Source: Methanobacteriota archaeon
GTDB lineage: Archaea; Thermoplasmatota; Poseidoniia; Poseidoniales; Poseidoniaceae
Assembly (NCBI GenBank): GCA_002727515.1
Contig: PBXF01000044.1
Coordinates: forward strand, 11,629-25,551
Direction of reading: 5' to 3'
Length of the DNA stretch: 13,923 bases
A program made the position numbers and the translations under genes. The notes beneath the pieces were generated by a model. It was not told the DNA's origin and did no database searches. It saw only the letters and a list, made by a program, of their open reading frames with translations. Below, piece by piece: positions 1-7,228 of this stretch; the stretch's first letter is position 1; every line of letters starts with the position of its first letter.

Positions 1-356
1 ACGCCGTAGAATACGAATGGAATGAATGGAATTAGTACATACATTGCGACTTTCTCAGAAAGCATCTTTGCTAATTGTTTACCTGAATCGAATAAGAACC
101 AATGTCCAACCGGAACAAATAATGGCATCAATCCCCTTTGATACTCATAAATTAACCAAACTTCACTGAAGAATAATTCCATAGGTGTTGCAAATGCAAG
201 AACTGTTATCATTTCGATTCTCTCTCTTCTCTCTGCTCTGTTAAACAGGATAAGAAATAGTCCAATGCACCATATATTTACTGGCCACTCGCCATATTTG
301 GCACTTATCCAAAGGCCAATGAATATAGTAAGTCCGTATACTATTAAACGGTTCAA
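1..356 (-). CDS. Multi-pass membrane protein of unknown function, N-terminal part (cut by the window edge)
   Basis: About 118 residues are visible; the C-terminus lies beyond position 1. The start is TTG at 356-354. An in-frame stop (368-366) lies just upstream, and an SD core GAGGT (367-363) sits 6 nt before the TTG. The product is strongly hydrophobic. Likely membrane segments are at residues about 4-17, 25-36, 47-63 and 102-117, with a charged loop rich in Arg and Glu (RAERRER) near residue 40. A Pro/Gly/His stretch, LFVPVGHWFLFDSGK, follows the third segment and looks conserved-loop-like. It starts only 22 nt after the stop of the glutamate-cysteine ligase gene, so it is probably the distal gene of that operon. 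I do not recognise the family. That it is a membrane protein is certain from composition; its function is unknown. Confidence 0.75.
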   Translation of the reverse strand, partial: MNRLIVYGLTIFIGLWISAKYGEWPVNIWCIGLFLILFNRAERRERIEMITVLAFATPMELFFSEVWLIYEYQRGLMPLFVPVGHWFLFDSGKQLAKMLSEKVAMYVLIPFIPFVFYG

Positions 357-362
357 AGCACT

Positions 363-367
363 ACCTC
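363..367 (-). promoter_or_regulatory. Shine-Dalgarno site deciding a TTG start
   Basis: On the minus strand this reads GAGGT, followed by 6 nt and then TTG (356-354). It is the only plausible start of the membrane protein, because a stop codon lies in frame directly upstream and no ATG or GTG is nearby in that frame. Confidence 0.6.
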
Positions 368-378
368 AAATGATTTTT

Positions 379-1590
379 CTAGTCACGAATGTCTAACTGT
401 GCTTGTGACTCAGCACCCATTGCTAGCATCGATAATTCTGCAACCAAAGCATGCCATGTTCTTGCATGCTCACCAAAATCAGCACCGGCTTCTGAAAAGG
501 AACTAAATCTTGCAGATGGAGAGTTTAGATTATCCATTTCTCCCTTTTTCGGATTCATTCTGTAGAACCATGATGCAGCTTCACCATCTACCAAGTACAC
601 AACAGGCTCGACTGTAGCACCATCTGATGATTTCATAGTTGTTGGAACACCCTCTTGAATTAGGAAGTTTTCTACATCCACACCCCCCTTTGAGTACATC
701 AATTTCTTGAATTTTCGATTTGATAGATTTAGTAATTGCTCACCACTCGTTACGGCCATTATTCCGAGACCATATGTGCCTCTGTCGTTTTTGATGAACG
801 CTACTGGTTCTCTGTCGATACCAAGTTTCTCATATTTTGCTGCAATGTTTGCTAGAAATTCATCAACTTCGCTAGCCAACATTATTCGACAAGTTTCTTT
901 TTCGAGACACTTGTCCTCACTAACAAACCAGTCTGCTAAAAGATGCCAAGAATCAATACCAATTAATTCAGAAATTTCATTTACATAAGATTGTAAGTGT
1001 TGATAATGCTCAGATTTCCTTCTACGTTGCCAACCCATGTGCGGAGGAGGAGAAACGTTACTAGCGCTCAATCCATCTAACATTCCTTCTGTAAGATCAT
1101 TATTTAGCATGACTAAATCCGGTTTCAAACCATCAATTGTGATTTCATCATCAACAATCAGAACTTGATCTAATATCAAAGGGGCAGATATTCCATCCAA
1201 GGAACCATGACCTTCTAATTCAGGAGAGCCAACTGTACACCTAAAGCCTGCTTTCTGGATTAATCTCTTTATTGTTGCAACATTTTCAACATATCCTTGG
1301 TTCCTAGTATGAGATTCGGGATATAGGTGCACCCATTCACAACTAGGATGTTTGCGAATAATGTGGTCGTGAAGTAATTTCGACATAATTTCCTCATCAT
1401 CCTCTGAAATATTATTGAAACCTGCAGGGAAATGGTTGGCATCTACAACTGCTACTTTCCATCCACAATCTCTGATATCTACACTTCCATAAATTGGTAT
1501 AGGGACTTCAGAACGCTTCTGAGTCATCCATTGTGTGATTTCATCTCTCTTTAGTTCGAGTGATTCTGTGAAATCGTGTAATATTGACAT
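379..1590 (-). CDS. gshA: Glutamate-cysteine ligase, GshA (PF08886/TIGR02049-like, ATP-grasp type)
   Basis: Predicted to ligate L-glutamate and L-cysteine with ATP to give gamma-glutamylcysteine, the first step to glutathione or a gamma-Glu-Cys thiol buffer; cytosolic. 403 residues from the ATG, close to the roughly 430 I recall for this family. Family-like stretches are PIYGSVDIRDCGWKVAVVD followed by FPAGFNN (about 33-60), PESHTRNQGYVENVAT (about 91-106), an ATP-grasp glycine loop IKNDRGTYGLGI (266-277), and C-terminal VYLVDGEAASWFYRMN then DNLNSPSARF (about 330-362). I recognise the family by these stretches from memory, not by a search. The ATG at 1590-1588 is preferred over an adjacent TTG (1593): a perfect GGAGG lies 7 nt upstream. 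The ATG shares its A with the stop of asparagine synthetase (TGATG), so translation is probably coupled. No gshB is visible. Confidence 0.75.
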   Translation of the reverse strand: MSILHDFTESLELKRDEITQWMTQKRSEVPIPIYGSVDIRDCGWKVAVVDANHFPAGFNNISEDDEEIMSKLLHDHIIRKHPSCEWVHLYPESHTRNQGYVENVATIKRLIQKAGFRCTVGSPELEGHGSLDGISAPLILDQVLIVDDEITIDGLKPDLVMLNNDLTEGMLDGLSASNVSPPPHMGWQRRRKSEHYQHLQSYVNEISELIGIDSWHLLADWFVSEDKCLEKETCRIMLASEVDEFLANIAAKYEKLGIDREPVAFIKNDRGTYGLGIMAVTSGEQLLNLSNRKFKKLMYSKGGVDVENFLIQEGVPTTMKSSDGATVEPVVYLVDGEAASWFYRMNPKKGEMDNLNSPSARFSSFSEAGADFGEHARTWHALVAELSMLAMGAESQAQLDIRD

Positions 1591-3302
1591 CAAAGAACCT
1601 CCTCAATTAGTGATTTAGCATCCCCTTGCTTTTTCGACCTGCCACCATCAACTATGTGAAGTGATTCAAACAGAGCCATACCTAAACAAATTTCAGGCTG
1701 TTTAATTAACTCTCGTTCTAATTCAGAATAGCGATTTGCGATTTCTGGAACAAGCGGATTTAACTCCCCCAGTATTTTATCAATCAATTTTGGAGAAGTG
1801 GCTCTACCTGCAGGTAATTTTGGCCGATGAACTATTTCTTTTGGTAAATTGGTCAAATCAGCGGCTTTTCTGAGTGCGATTTTTTCCATCACTCCCTCCT
1901 TAAGTCGTTCACTCATTGGCAACTTATTGGATTCAAAGCGATGTCTACTTCCTAGGAAAGGAACTCTTACCTCTAGGCTATGTGCCATTGAGTGACGGTC
2001 AACTAATCGAAGTTGAAAATTAGATAATTGACCATGATCTAATTCAAATTGTAGAAAATCCTGTAATGATTTGGTATGATTTTCCGGAGTCAAGTCTTCT
2101 GTCCACCAATTTTCACCTTCCAAGTTTGACAAATCAAAATTCATATTTTCTAGTCTACCTCTCACTAAATTTGAGTGATTATTAAGTTCCTTGTACCTTG
2201 GATAACCCGCATGTAATTCATCGGCGCCTTGGCCACACAGTCCTACAGTTACTGAATCGGCCATCTTTTCAAATAATGGTTGGAAAAAGAGCACAGTGAG
2301 GTCAAAATCTTCACCATGCCATGATAAATCAGGTAAACGATTGTCAAATGAATCCTCATCCAAAACATATTGATGATGGTCTAAATCTAAGCTGGATGCC
2401 ACTACTTCTGCCGCTTTCCAATCGGGATTATCCTCGCTTTCTGCTACCGTCCAACAGGCAGGAACTGGTTGTTGTGCAATTTCTGCTGCTTCCCTAGCAA
2501 CTGCACAAACTAAACTCGAGTCTAGTCCTCCAGAAAGTACGATACCTAAAGGAACATCTGACATCAATCGATCACTAACGCTAAGTGTAAAACTCTCAAG
2601 TAATCCTTCGGGGTCATTCCAGTTTACCGCAGGTTCAACTTTCTGTTGTTCAAACCTGCATGAACTAACCAGAGTTGGAACATTGTTTACAAGTTCCCAT
2701 ACCTCGATTGAACCAGGTCGAACTTGATATGTAGATTTGAATAATGATGAAGCATCTAATGGATACTCCCAAGCAATTCTGGCTTTAATTGCTTCAAAAT
2801 CCATTTCTGATTTGTATTCTTCGTGCGCTCTAAGTGCCTTAACCTCACTTCCAAATAGAAGTGAATTTCCTAAATTTGAGCGAAATAACGGTTTGATTCC
2901 CATAGGATCTCTTGCTAAAATTAGTTGATTATCCGCCCACAATGCAAAAGCAAACATTCCGTCGAGTTTCGAAACCCATTTAGCGTGGTCTAATGCTGAG
3001 CCTTTGCCAGAATGTAGTGACAGAATTACCTCACTGTCCCCATTTGTCGAATAATTGTACTGAGGATTTCGAAGTTGTTTGTAATTGTAGATTTCTCCAT
3101 TCACTACACACACCTTTCCATCTCCATGAATTGGTTGTGGAGACCCTACAACATCTACTATCGCCAGCCGAGAATGTGCTAAACCACAACTATCATCAGC
3201 ATAGACACCTGAACCGTTTGGACCACGGTGATGCATCAATTTAATCATACCAGAAAGAACTGATTTGTCGGGATTTCCGAGCATACCGCCTATCCCGCAC
3301 AT
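1590..3302 (-). CDS. asnB: Asparagine synthetase, glutamine-hydrolysing
   Basis: Makes asparagine from aspartate, ATP and glutamine-derived ammonia in the cytosol. 570 residues, normal for AsnB (about 555 in E. coli). An N-terminal class II glutamine amidotransferase domain (about 1-200) begins MCGIGG with the nucleophile Cys2, followed by RGPNG (26-30), NGEIYNY (68-74) and GDSEVI (88-93). The synthetase domain has the ATP pyrophosphatase loop SGGLDSS (257-263) and GQGADELHAGY (357-367). All key motifs are intact, so it should be active. ATG 3302 has GAGGG (3313-3309) 6 nt upstream. It follows the 36-residue membrane protein by 42 nt and overlaps gshA by one base. AsnB-like folds also serve in other amide-forming pathways (lasso peptides, beta-lactams), but the intact glutaminase half and the primary-metabolism neighbours favour plain asparagine synthesis. 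Confidence 0.9.
   Translation of the reverse strand: MCGIGGMLGNPDKSVLSGMIKLMHHRGPNGSGVYADDSCGLAHSRLAIVDVVGSPQPIHGDGKVCVVNGEIYNYKQLRNPQYNYSTNGDSEVILSLHSGKGSALDHAKWVSKLDGMFAFALWADNQLILARDPMGIKPLFRSNLGNSLLFGSEVKALRAHEEYKSEMDFEAIKARIAWEYPLDASSLFKSTYQVRPGSIEVWELVNNVPTLVSSCRFEQQKVEPAVNWNDPEGLLESFTLSVSDRLMSDVPLGIVLSGGLDSSLVCAVAREAAEIAQQPVPACWTVAESEDNPDWKAAEVVASSLDLDHHQYVLDEDSFDNRLPDLSWHGEDFDLTVLFFQPLFEKMADSVTVGLCGQGADELHAGYPRYKELNNHSNLVRGRLENMNFDLSNLEGENWWTEDLTPENHTKSLQDFLQFELDHGQLSNFQLRLVDRHSMAHSLEVRVPFLGSRHRFESNKLPMSERLKEGVMEKIALRKAADLTNLPKEIVHRPKLPAGRATSPKLIDKILGELNPLVPEIANRYSELERELIKQPEICLGMALFESLHIVDGGRSKKQGDAKSLIEEVL
1598..1602 (-). promoter_or_regulatory. Shine-Dalgarno site GGAGG for the GshA start
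   Basis: GGAGG on the minus strand lies inside the last codons of asparagine synthetase, 7 nt before ATG 1590-1588. It favours the ATG over the TTG three bases earlier. Confidence 0.7.
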
Positions 3303-3318
3303 ATTAATCCCTCAACTT

Positions 3319-3333
3319 ACCTCTTGAAGAGGT
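3319..3333. repeat. Hyphenated palindrome upstream of asnB
   Basis: ACCTCTTGAAGAGGT has two perfect 7-base arms around a central G. It lies in the 42-nt gap between the small membrane protein and asnB, just upstream of the asnB SD. It could be a dimer-binding operator, or a short RNA hairpin with a 5-bp stem and 5-nt loop. Chance is not excluded. Confidence 0.3.
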
Positions 3334-3344
3334 CTTGCTTTCTA

Positions 3345-3455
3345 TCACCAGAGAGGATAGACAAAGAATGTGATAATTAGGAAGACAAATGATAGTAAAA
3401 ACACCATCAGATAGGTACTCTGAGGCGGGTCGTTTGATGTCTCTTCATCACTCAT
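3345..3455 (-). CDS. Small single-pass membrane protein, 36 residues
   Basis: A short gene. The product starts MSDEETSNDPPQSTY, a hydrophilic acidic head of about 15 residues, followed by one hydrophobic helix from about residue 16 to 34 (LMVFLLSFVFLIITFFVY) and a PLW tail. A strong SD, GGTGAG (3466-3461), lies 5 nt before the ATG; the same hexamer precedes the start at 10408. The topology (acidic N-terminus, one helix, almost no tail) resembles small accessory subunits of membrane complexes, but I do not recognise a family. It lies 52 nt after the kinase-like membrane protein and 42 nt before asnB on the same strand. The good ribosome site together with protein-like composition makes it likely real; function is unknown. 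Confidence 0.7.
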   Translation of the reverse strand: MSDEETSNDPPQSTYLMVFLLSFVFLIITFFVYPLW

Positions 3456-3507
3456 TATGTCTCACCTATTGTAACGCAAATAAACTCGCCATTTCAACAT
3501 AATGGTT

Positions 3508-4125
3508 TCAGAACCAAGGAACAAGCAATAATACAGTGAATAATGGAATTAGTAACATTGTTGCATTATCATCAATCCATCTTAGACGTGGCCACTCCGC
3601 TGCGACGCAAATCGGACCCATTATTGCAACCAAAAGTATTGGCGTATCAACGAAATTCCAGGAGACTAGCCAAATTAGTGCAATAAATATTGAACCAATA
3701 ATCACAACATTTCGACTCTCAATCCCTTTTCTTCTCAATTCACCCAAGAACGGATCACCTAGAGACAATGATAGTACGAGAGGCCATATGAATTCTGGAT
3801 TATCAGGTAATGCGATTAGTGTTAGACCAATTGCAATGCCACCCCATGCAAGAGCACTTACTTGTTTTGCCTCGTAATCTCTTTGACCAAAAATTGTGAA
3901 ACCTAATTTTAGCCTAATGGCTTCTATTACGATTAGTAAAATCGTTGCAGCAGATACAAATTGAGAAACCTCGAGGCCAAAAATATCCGAGATTTTCTCA
4001 CCGTATTCAAAGTAAACAAATGGTATCGCCGACATTGCAAGGTGAAAGGCTCGTCTAAACAAATGTCCTTTCACACCACCAACAGAATGGTCTACAGGGT
4101 CAGTTAAAGCAACCTGTTCAGTCAT
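3508..4125 (-). CDS. Dolichol/phytol-kinase-like integral membrane protein (SEC59/VTE5 superfamily)
   Basis: 205 residues with about six or seven hydrophobic segments (roughly 27-40, 56-72, 93-107, 112-123, 140-157, 160-176, 189-203). Features that recall CTP-dependent polyprenol kinases and cytidylyltransferases are RRAFHLAM near the N-terminus (24-31; compare R-K/R-x-x-H-x), SLGDPFLGELRRKG in the middle (121-134; compare the GD...G loop), and a C-terminal EW...IDDNATMLLIP (177-194; compare DDN-x-T-x-P). If correct, it would phosphorylate an isoprenoid alcohol such as geranylgeraniol or dolichol, or act in archaeal lipid head-group activation. ATG 4125 has GAGGGA (4136-4131) 5 nt upstream, inside MeaB, whose end it overlaps by 8 nt. 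The metabolic link to the mutase genes is unclear. The membrane topology is certain; the family is a moderate call. Confidence 0.6.
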   Translation of the reverse strand: MTEQVALTDPVDHSVGGVKGHLFRRAFHLAMSAIPFVYFEYGEKISDIFGLEVSQFVSAATILLIVIEAIRLKLGFTIFGQRDYEAKQVSALAWGGIAIGLTLIALPDNPEFIWPLVLSLSLGDPFLGELRRKGIESRNVVIIGSIFIALIWLVSWNFVDTPILLVAIMGPICVAAEWPRLRWIDDNATMLLIPLFTVLLLVPWF

Positions 4126-4939
4126 TAAGTTCCCTCAATGCTTCAGGAATAGACAATCCTTCTTGACTGATGCGGTCTAGAATTGATTCAAAGTTAGGGT
4201 TTGACACTATTTTGTTTTCATGCGCCATCAATAATTTTTGACGAGATTTAGCTCTAATAGAAGAGGCTCTTGGTTCTAAAGTAAGTAGAAGTTTTGCAAC
4301 ATCACTTATTCCAGTCCCATCAATTGCGCTCGTCCTCATAATTCTCGGAGGGTCAGAAGATAATGATAGAGAAATTGTCAATTCATTGAATACCTTTTCT
4401 GAGCCTTCTAGGTCAGATTTGTTTACAACAATAAGGTCGGCTAATTCTAGTAAGCCTGCTTTTTCAGCTTGAATGCTATCACCTCGAGCAGGGCCTTCTA
4501 CAACAATGATACGATCTGCAACAGCAGCACATCTCATTTCAGATTGTCCGGCTCCAACTGTTTCAATTATTACTAGGTCGAAATCATTTGCAAGTAAATG
4601 CGATGCCAAGTCATTAACAATTGAAGGAATTGAACCGCCTGATGAACGAGTTGCAATACTACGAATGTAAATCGATTCGGCTTTGCTAGCATCATCTAGC
4701 ACATTGAATCTAATTCTATCACCAAGAAGTGCACCACCACTAACTGGTGAAGTAGGATCTACTGCTAAAACTCCAACCACAAGTTCAGGAGTTAATTCAT
4801 ACAATATTTTGTCGATTAAACATGATTTGCCGATTCCAGGAGGGCCTGTTATTGCAATTATTGGACCTTCTCCAAACTCTGCAGTAGCATCGCCGTTTTC
4901 GATGGCAGATAGTTGGCGAGAAAGTTTGATTCTATCCAA
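4118..4939 (-). CDS. meaB: MeaB/ArgK-type GTPase, methylmalonyl-CoA mutase chaperone
   Basis: A P-loop GTPase that guards adenosylcobalamin loading and repair of methylmalonyl-CoA mutase. 273 residues. Motifs are Walker A GPPGIGKS (32-39), DPTSPVSGG (61-69), GDRIR (73-77), SIATRSSGGS (94-103), ETVGAGQSE (126-134), GPARGDSIQ (149-157) and the guanine-specificity NKSD (173-176). It is shorter than the usual 310-330: only about 30 residues precede the P-loop, so the N-terminal helical part is trimmed, and the C-terminal arm is short. The start is TTG 4939, directly adjacent to the stop of the upstream B12-binding gene (TGA-TTG), with GGGGTG (4950-4945) 5 nt before it. The immediate mutase small-subunit neighbour supports the mutase role rather than an arginine-kinase role, an older misassignment of ArgK. 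Confidence 0.9.
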   Translation of the reverse strand: MDRIKLSRQLSAIENGDATAEFGEGPIIAITGPPGIGKSCLIDKILYELTPELVVGVLAVDPTSPVSGGALLGDRIRFNVLDDASKAESIYIRSIATRSSGGSIPSIVNDLASHLLANDFDLVIIETVGAGQSEMRCAAVADRIIVVEGPARGDSIQAEKAGLLELADLIVVNKSDLEGSEKVFNELTISLSLSSDPPRIMRTSAIDGTGISDVAKLLLTLEPRASSIRAKSRQKLLMAHENKIVSNPNFESILDRISQEGLSIPEALRELND

Positions 4940-5377
4940 TCAAACACCCCAGTGCCAATCATCATCAGAACCAACACCGCAATCTCTGTTAGATGCTTCT
5001 TCTACAAATTCTAATATCTCAGATGATGTTGTACCTGGACCAAAAATTGCTTTTACACCAGCGTCAAACAATTCCTGTCTATCGTCTTCTGGAATAATTC
5101 CTCCACCAAAAACTACAACATCATCAAGTCCTGCTTCTCTAAGAAGTTCGCATATCTTTGGGAAAAGGTGACTATGAGCGCCAGATAAGGATGATAGCCC
5201 GACAAATCTGGCATCTTCATCCATAATTGTCCTAACAATCTGACTAGGTGTTCTACGTAATCCTGTATAGATTACTTCATGACCACCATCTCGAAGCGCT
5301 CTTGCAACTATTTTTGCACCTCGGTCATGACCATCGAGACCCGGTTTTGCAATTACAATACGTTGGCGGCCTCCCAT
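4940..5377 (-). CDS. mcmA2: Methylmalonyl-CoA mutase, B12-binding (C-terminal/small) subunit
   Basis: Binds adenosylcobalamin and pairs with a separate catalytic subunit to turn (R)-methylmalonyl-CoA into succinyl-CoA. 145 residues from the chosen ATG. The sequence opens [20 protein letters not shown], carrying the B12 signature D15-x-H17-x-x-G20, where His17 would be the lower axial cobalt ligand. [14 protein letters not shown] and [11 protein letters not shown] follow as the usual Rossmann-like binding elements. The frame is open up to a GTG at 5431, but ATG 5377 gives the family's normal N-terminus; the extra 18 residues do not look conserved and overlap the divergent promoter. No SD precedes the ATG, so a leaderless or short-leader transcript is likely. 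The C-terminal tail (SDDDWHWGV) is acidic and unconserved. The large subunit is not in the window. Confidence 0.9.
   Translation of the reverse strand: MGGRQRIVIAKPGLDGHDRGAKIVARALRDGGHEVIYTGLRRTPSQIVRTIMDEDARFVGLSSLSGAHSHLFPKICELLREAGLDDVVVFGGGIIPEDDRQELFDAGVKAIFGPGTTSSEILEFVEEASNRDCGVGSDDDWHWGV
4945..4950 (-). promoter_or_regulatory. Shine-Dalgarno site for the TTG start of meaB
   Basis: GGGGTG on the minus strand, 5 nt before TTG 4939-4937. It sits within the last codons of the B12-binding subunit and supports start-stop adjacency and coupled translation. Confidence 0.5.
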
Positions 5378-5399
5378 ATTACCATGTGTGTAAGGGGGT

Positions 5400-5427
5400 G
5401 TATGAAGTGCTTGCGGTGAGATATAAC
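5400..5427. promoter_or_regulatory. Divergent promoter region between the mutase and carboxylase operons
   Basis: The gap between ATG 5377 (minus) and ATG 5479 (plus) contains ATATAA at 5421-5426. It reads as a TATA-like box on either strand (GATATAAC on plus, GTTATATC on minus). A second minus-strand candidate, TTCATACA (5407-5400), is centred about 25 nt upstream of ATG 5377, the distance expected for leaderless archaeal transcription. The arrangement implies joint control of propionyl-CoA carboxylation and methylmalonyl-CoA rearrangement. No operator palindrome was recognised. Confidence 0.4.
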
Positions 5428-5478
5428 GCACACAAGCAATAAGAGCGGTCTTTGATAGTCGTCAATTTGGCGAGTACT

Positions 5479-7032
5479 ATGATGGGTACAGATGAAAGGT
5501 TGAGAGACCTACGCGCTAGAAAGGCTAGAGGCGAAATTGGAGGAGGCCAAGCTAGGATTGACGCACAGCACAATCGTGGTAAAATGACCGCAAGAGAACG
5601 CCTTGAAATGCTCTTGGATGAAGGTTCATTTCAAGAAATCGATGCATTGGTAGAACACCGATGTAGAGATTTCGACATGGATAAAAATGTAATCCCAGGT
5701 GACGGTGTTGTAACTGGTCACGGTTTGATTAATGGAAGGGAAGTTTTTGCTTTCGCTCAGGATTTCACCGTTTACGGAGGAAGTTTAGGAGAAATGCATG
5801 GTTTGAAAATCTGTAAGGTTCTTGACATGGCTCTCAAAACAGGAAGACCCGTTATTGGGTTGAATGATAGCGGGGGCGCTAGAATCCAAGAAGGAGTTGC
5901 TAGTTTAGGGTCTTATGCTGAAATTTTCTTTAGAAACGTAAGAGCAAGTGGCGTGGTTCCTCAAATCAGCGTAATCATGGGACCTTGCGCTGGAGGTGCA
6001 GTTTATTCCCCTGCAATTACTGACTTTGTTATAATGGTAGACAAAACTGCCCACATGTTCATCACTGGCCCAGAAGTTATCAAGACAGTCACTAATGAAG
6101 AAGTTTCATTCGAAGATCTTGGAGGTGCATCCACTCATGGAAGTAAATCTGGAGTATCTCACTTTACAGCAGGTAACGACGAAGAAGCAATCGACCTTGC
6201 AAGAGACCTAGTAGATTTGTTGCCTGCAAATAATATGGAAACACCACCTGTCAAGAAAACATCTGATTCCGCAAATCGAATGTGTGACAAACTTGATTCG
6301 ATTATTCCTGAAGACCCATCTAAACCGTATGATGTAAAGGATGTGATTGTAGAAATCCTAGATGACGGCGGGTTCTTGGAAGTCCAAGAGAATTGGGCAG
6401 CAAACATTGTTGTCGGATTCGGTCATTTGAATGGTTCAACCGTCGGAATTGTGGCCAATCAACCGAAGATACTTGCTGGTTGCTTGGATATTGACGCTAG
6501 CGATAAAGCAGCAAGGTTTGTCAGATTCTGTGATGCATTCAATATTCCTCTAATCACATTAGAAGATGTACCTGGTTTCTTGCCTGGAACCAACCAAGAG
6601 TGGGGAGGCATAATTAGACACGGGGCTAAGTTACTATATGCATATGCAGAAGCTACTGTTCCAAAGTTAACTGTAATCTTGCGGAAGGCATACGGTGGAG
6701 CATATGATGTTATGTCATCTAAGCACATCAGAGGAGATTACAATGTTGCATGGCCGTCTGCCCAACTTGCTGTAATGGGTGCGGAAGGAGCAGTCCAGAT
6801 CATTCATCGAAGAAGGTTACAAAATGCAAGAGACCCAGATGGAGAAAGAGGAAGATTGATTGAAGATTTCGAAGAAACATTTGCCAATCCATACAAAGCA
6901 GCATCGCTGGGGTACATTGATGACGTAATCGAACCAAATCAAACAAGAATGAAATTAACTCGTGCTCTTTCGATGTTGCTAGACAAAGAAGAATTGAGAC
7001 CTGCCAGAAAACATGGCAATATACCATTGTGA
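5479..7032 (+). CDS. pccB: Propionyl-CoA (acyl-CoA) carboxylase, carboxyltransferase beta subunit
   Basis: Transfers carboxybiotin-borne CO2 to propionyl-CoA (perhaps also acetyl-CoA) to give methylmalonyl-CoA; works with the biotin carrier encoded just downstream. 517 residues, full length for the family. The N-terminal crotonase-like half has [20 protein letters not shown] and [12 protein letters not shown]. The C-terminal half has [22 protein letters not shown] and [14 protein letters not shown]. The Asp in GGAYDVM (codon 6706-6708) matches the residue I recall as favouring propionyl-CoA over acetyl-CoA in Streptomyces enzymes. The first ATG, 5479, or the next, 5482, gives the normal N-terminus; GGCGAG at 5469-5474 could be the ribosome site. 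An in-frame TTG at 5452 would add nine poorly conserved residues. The biotin carboxylase partner is not in the window. Confidence 0.93.
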   Translation: MMGTDERLRDLRARKARGEIGGGQARIDAQHNRGKMTARERLEMLLDEGSFQEIDALVEHRCRDFDMDKNVIPGDGVVTGHGLINGREVFAFAQDFTVYGGSLGEMHGLKICKVLDMALKTGRPVIGLNDSGGARIQEGVASLGSYAEIFFRNVRASGVVPQISVIMGPCAGGAVYSPAITDFVIMVDKTAHMFITGPEVIKTVTNEEVSFEDLGGASTHGSKSGVSHFTAGNDEEAIDLARDLVDLLPANNMETPPVKKTSDSANRMCDKLDSIIPEDPSKPYDVKDVIVEILDDGGFLEVQENWAANIVVGFGHLNGSTVGIVANQPKILAGCLDIDASDKAARFVRFCDAFNIPLITLEDVPGFLPGTNQEWGGIIRHGAKLLYAYAEATVPKLTVILRKAYGGAYDVMSSKHIRGDYNVAWPSAQLAVMGAEGAVQIIHRRRLQNARDPDGERGRLIEDFEETFANPYKAASLGYIDDVIEPNQTRMKLTRALSMLLDKEELRPARKHGNIPL

Positions 7033-7041
7033 GTTGATTAA

Positions 7042-7227
7042 ATGACTGATATTAACACACTAAGAATTGCGGCGATAATGGCCGTAATATCCGCATCATC
7101 CTCATCAGAAGATATATCTCAAGTCGGAAGACTTAGTGGAGAATCATGGAGTGAAGACCACAGAAGAATTAACATGGGAATGTCTTCATTGATGCACAAG
7201 AGAAGTTCTAGATCAACCTGGAGATGA
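7042..7227 (+). CDS. Small protein of the carboxylase operon, possible accessory subunit
   Basis: 61 residues between pccB (9 nt gap) and the biotin carrier gene (1 nt gap). It starts MTDINTLRIAAIMAVISAS, a short amphipathic/hydrophobic helix, followed by a polar Ser-rich linker and a basic C-terminal part with spaced W, R and M residues (SWSEDHRRINMGMSSLMHKR then STWR). The same plan (AAI-x-AV-x-A helix, then a W/R-rich tail) is found in small accessory peptides of acyl-CoA carboxylases and biotin-dependent decarboxylases, such as the actinobacterial epsilon subunit or OadG/gamma-adjacent proteins. The similarity here is one of layout, not a secure homology. Its tight position between two subunit genes supports a role in holding the complex together. 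Good confidence that it is a gene; low confidence in the specific role. Confidence 0.65.
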   Translation: MTDINTLRIAAIMAVISASSSSEDISQVGRLSGESWSEDHRRINMGMSSLMHKRSSRSTWR

Positions 7228-7228
7228 A

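Noticed and set aside
379..3302. AsnB-like protein plus ATP-grasp ligase as a peptide natural-product cluster (lasso peptide or microviridin type)
   Set aside because: AsnB has an intact Cys2 glutaminase half and full length, the ligase matches the glutamate-cysteine ligase pattern, and no precursor peptide, leader peptidase or exporter is adjacent.
4683..5171. Long plus-strand open frame opposite meaB and the B12-binding subunit
   Set aside because: Ser/Pro-rich composition typical of an antisense shadow; both genes on the other strand have complete family motifs, and no ribosome site precedes it.
5378..5431. N-terminal extension of the B12-binding subunit from GTG 5431
   Set aside because: The added residues ([18 protein letters not shown]) are not family-like and cover the putative promoter; the family normally starts just before [12 protein letters not shown].
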